A DNA stretch of 64,000 nucleotides, taken from contig NZ_JASJDK010000013.1 in NCBI RefSeq assembly GCF_030065675.1, positions 62,001-126,000 of the forward strand. Direction: 5' to 3'. The position numbers were made by a program, and so were the translations under genes. Shown one piece after another: positions 62,112 through 64,000 of the stretch (position 1 is its first letter; each line of letters begins with the position of its first letter). A model generated the notes under the pieces. That model had not been told where the DNA came from. It was given only the letters and a program-made list of their open reading frames with translations, and searched no databases. Source of the DNA: Mastigocoleus sp. MO_188.B34. Lineage in GTDB: Bacteria; Cyanobacteriota; Cyanobacteriia; Cyanobacteriales; Nostocaceae.

Positions 62112-62570
62112 ATGACCGAACCTGTAACCTTAACTGCAACCGCGATCGCAACTCTGGCTTTCACTAAGTTTATTGAGGGTGGAGCTGGTAAATTAGCACA
62201 GAAGTTTACTGAATCTGCTTGGCAAAAAATTGATCAACTCCGGGAAAAAATCTGGAATAAGTTACGGGGTAAGAAAAATGCAGAAGCTGCAATGACAGCA
62301 ATTGAAAAGGGTTCTGGGGAGAATATAAACCAAGAATTAAACCGTTTGGGGGTTTATTTACAGGATGTGATGAATGATGACCCCGAGTTTAAGGCTGAGT
62401 TAGAAGCGATCGCCCAGGAAATTAATGCTGGTAAATTACAAGATAATAGCCAGATGGTAATGAATATCGATGGTCAAAATAATACTGGCTATCAAACTAA
62501 GAATGAAGTCACTAATCAAGGTGGTGAGAACTATACTGCGGCTCAGATCACCATTAATAAAACTACTTGA
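62112..62570 (+). CDS. N-terminal domain of a STAND NTPase, ended by in-frame UGA
   Basis: 152 codons. The start MTEPVTLTATAIATLAFTKF and the helical region with IWNKLRGKKNAEAAMTAIEKG and VMNDDPEFKAELEAIAQEIN match the N-terminal effector-associated region of cyanobacterial NB-ARC/STAND proteins. The Asn/Gln-rich part (INIDGQ-like repeats ... AAQITINKTT) normally links to the ATPase. Here a TGA at 62568-62570 ends translation, yet the same reading frame continues open with the ATPase. Either the gene is split by mutation, or the UGA is read through, or this domain is made alone. Confidence 0.7.
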   Translation: MTEPVTLTATAIATLAFTKFIEGGAGKLAQKFTESAWQKIDQLREKIWNKLRGKKNAEAAMTAIEKGSGENINQELNRLGVYLQDVMNDDPEFKAELEAIAQEINAGKLQDNSQMVMNIDGQNNTGYQTKNEVTNQGGENYTAAQITINKTT

Positions 62571-64000
62571 CTAAAGTCGTCAGATTCGGCACCTGACAAA
62601 GTAAATGCTGTTAGTACTATCATCGATAATAACCTTCCCGATCTCACTAATTGGCAGGGAAGGGAAAATGAACTTTACCAATTACAGCAATTGGTCGATT
62701 CTGGTGAGAAAAAGCTAATTGGTGTTACTGCTGCGGGTGGTTTTGGTAAATCGGCTTTAGTCGGAAAGTTTTATTTAAGTCTAAAAGGTTTTACACACAA
62801 GATTTGGACTAGTTTTAGTCAAGCTTATCCTTTTGCTGTTTGGGGACGTTGGTTATTAGATCAATTAAAAAGACCAGCACCAGAAAAAGATGATGATTTA
62901 ATTATTGCTATTTGTCATGCTTTAGCATCAGAACGCTGTTTACTGGTTTGGGATAATTTAGAAACTCTGTTAAAGCCTGATGGAAATTGGGTAGATAATG
63001 GTTATCTCGAATTTTTGTTGAGTTGGTTTAGTTCCCACAGCGACAGCGTCATTTTAGTAACTAGTCGAGAAAAACCTAGTTTACCTGCAAATACTTTAAA
63101 CCAAAGTAAATGGTTGTCACTCGATGGCTTAAGTACAGATGCTGGAGTCGCACTACTACAAGCTTTGGAAATTTCGGGAAATGATGTTGATTTACAGCAG
63201 TTTGTCAAAGATGCTGATGGACATCCTTTACTTTTAAAACTAGCTGCAGGGATATTACATGCAGAGGAAGGAGAAAATCCTGATATTACTGCATTACATG
63301 AAAATATCTTCGACATTCTTGGCTTACATCGTCACGATCCAGAAGCAAGTATTAGTAAGATTCTCGATGCTAGCATCGGTCGTTTGCGTCCAGAATTACA
63401 ACTGTTTTTGCAAAGGTTGAGTATTTATCTTTTACCTTTTGACAGAGAAGCAGCAAGGGTTATGTGGGAAAATCTTAGCCCCAATGATTCTGCGATCGCA
63501 CAACAAGAACAGGACTTACCCACGGACAACGTAAATACGGTCATTGCGACGCAGGTTAGCGTAGCGTTTCCGCAAGGAAATAGCAATCCCAAACCATTGG
63601 AAATTGTAAGTCCTAAAGAAATAGAAAAAGAATTGCGTAAGTTAGCAAAGCGTTGTTTATTACAGGAGAGAAGAGAAGAAAGAAAAAAGGAACGAACTTG
63701 GATTTTTCAGTTTCAACCGTTAATTCAAGATTATTTACAACAAAAAATTTCAGATCAAGAGAAGAAAATAGCCCATCAACAAGCAATTACCTATTACGAA
63801 CAACACCGCAAACCACAGTTAAAGTCAACAGATGAACTGGATGCGGTCAAGGAATACCTACAGATTTTTTATCATAGCTGTGAAATTGGGCAATATTTAT
63901 CAGCTTTTAACATCATTCAACAACAAACTAATCCTGATGAACGCTACAGTAGTTGTGATTTTGTGCTGCAATTTCGGGGTTATAATTCCATAAGTTTAAA
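62571..64000 (+). pseudogene. STAND (NB-ARC-like) NTPase region, in frame after a UGA, cut by window end
   Basis: The frame of the preceding segment stays open for 1,430 bases to the window edge. It reads LPDLTNWQGRENELYQLQQL (sensor of NB-ARC start), then Walker A GVTAAGGFGKSALVGKF (about 62721-62770), Walker B CLLVWDNLETLL, VILVTSREKP (the R-containing sensor) and DGHPLLLKLAAGIL (GLPL-like), then a winged-helix-like region. No ATG, GTG or TTG start lies between the UGA and the catalytic core except a TTG about 40 codons in. At 63511-63614 a mobile-type repeat is read in frame. The core motifs are intact, which argues against old decay. It is called pseudogene provisionally because of the UGA. 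Confidence 0.65.
63511..63614 (+). repeat. AGGACTTAC-bounded element inside the STAND reading frame (copy 4)
   Basis: Starts AGGACTTACCCACGGACAAC and ends AATTGTAAGTCCT, with the nested GTTAGCGTAGCGTTTCCG...GGAAATAGCAATCCC unit shared with the element at 58672. It adds about 35 codons (DLPTDNVNTVIATQVSVAFP ...) and keeps the frame open. Confidence 0.8.

Noticed and set aside
1-64000. tRNA and rRNA genes
   Set aside because: The intergenic regions were scanned by eye for T-arm GGTTCRANYCC patterns and acceptor pairing, and none was found. A covariance-model search could still reveal one.

Overview
The window looks like chromosomal DNA of a filamentous, probably heterocyst-type (Nostocales) cyanobacterium. 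Signs are photosystem genes (psaK, a Psb35-like protein, a Psb32-type TPM protein), Ycf66, a COP23-type protein, cobH, many GCGATCGC (HIP1) octamers (for example 2036-2043 and 2060-2067), AT-rich spacers, and abundant heptameric tandem repeats and small palindromic repeats typical of that order. No tRNA, rRNA, CRISPR array or complete insertion sequence was seen.

Layout. 0.4-15.3 kb is a mosaic of single genes: Psb35-like, TerB-like, rsmB, two double-glycine leader peptides beside a predicted amidoligase, Ycf66, gnd, and several secreted or hypothetical proteins. 15.5-29.3 kb is a co-oriented minus-strand island. In transcription order it encodes a DJ-1/PfpI protein, a ThDP-dependent enzyme, a tandem EthD protein, two Nif11-like proteins without core peptides, two GMC oxidoreductases, a second DJ-1/PfpI protein, the debranching enzyme GlgX, and an AGE-epimerase-like protein with a STAS-like tail; a hairpin terminator follows. 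No pathway that I know matches this set, and it is the best candidate for an undescribed system. 29.4-31.1 kb is a gene graveyard: a frameshifted collagen-like gene, a scrap of a TPR/CHAT-type gene and a frameshifted isopenicillin-N-synthase-type oxygenase.

33.1-34.9 kb holds an unusual fusion of a rolling-circle Rep (HUH) protein with an IS1-type zinc ribbon and helix-turn-helix, followed by two exact 43-bp hairpin repeats and two further covarying hairpin units. 35.0-48.0 kb is mostly housekeeping: dus, two tandem candidate small RNAs, argS, YtxH and DUF948 proteins, cobH, dapB, psaK, a NUDIX hydrolase and a dgcA-dgcN pair. 48.9-53.7 kb carries a Ser/Thr kinase, an M48 protease with TPR-like repeats and a COP23-type protein. 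54.1-61.7 kb has DUF427 and HNH proteins, a ZnuA-like metal-binding protein, a small Cys-motif secreted protein, a WD40 protein, a CobW GTPase, an alpha/beta hydrolase and SufE. The window ends inside a STAND (NB-ARC-like) NTPase whose N-terminal domain is separated from the ATPase by an in-frame UGA.

Several repeat families occur: elements bounded by AGGACTTACGCAA inverted repeats (four, one read in frame through the STAND gene), a 125-bp MITE-like element (two copies), perfect GTAGAGACG-type palindromes, and heptamer tandem arrays. All functional names rest on reading motifs by eye; no database search was run.
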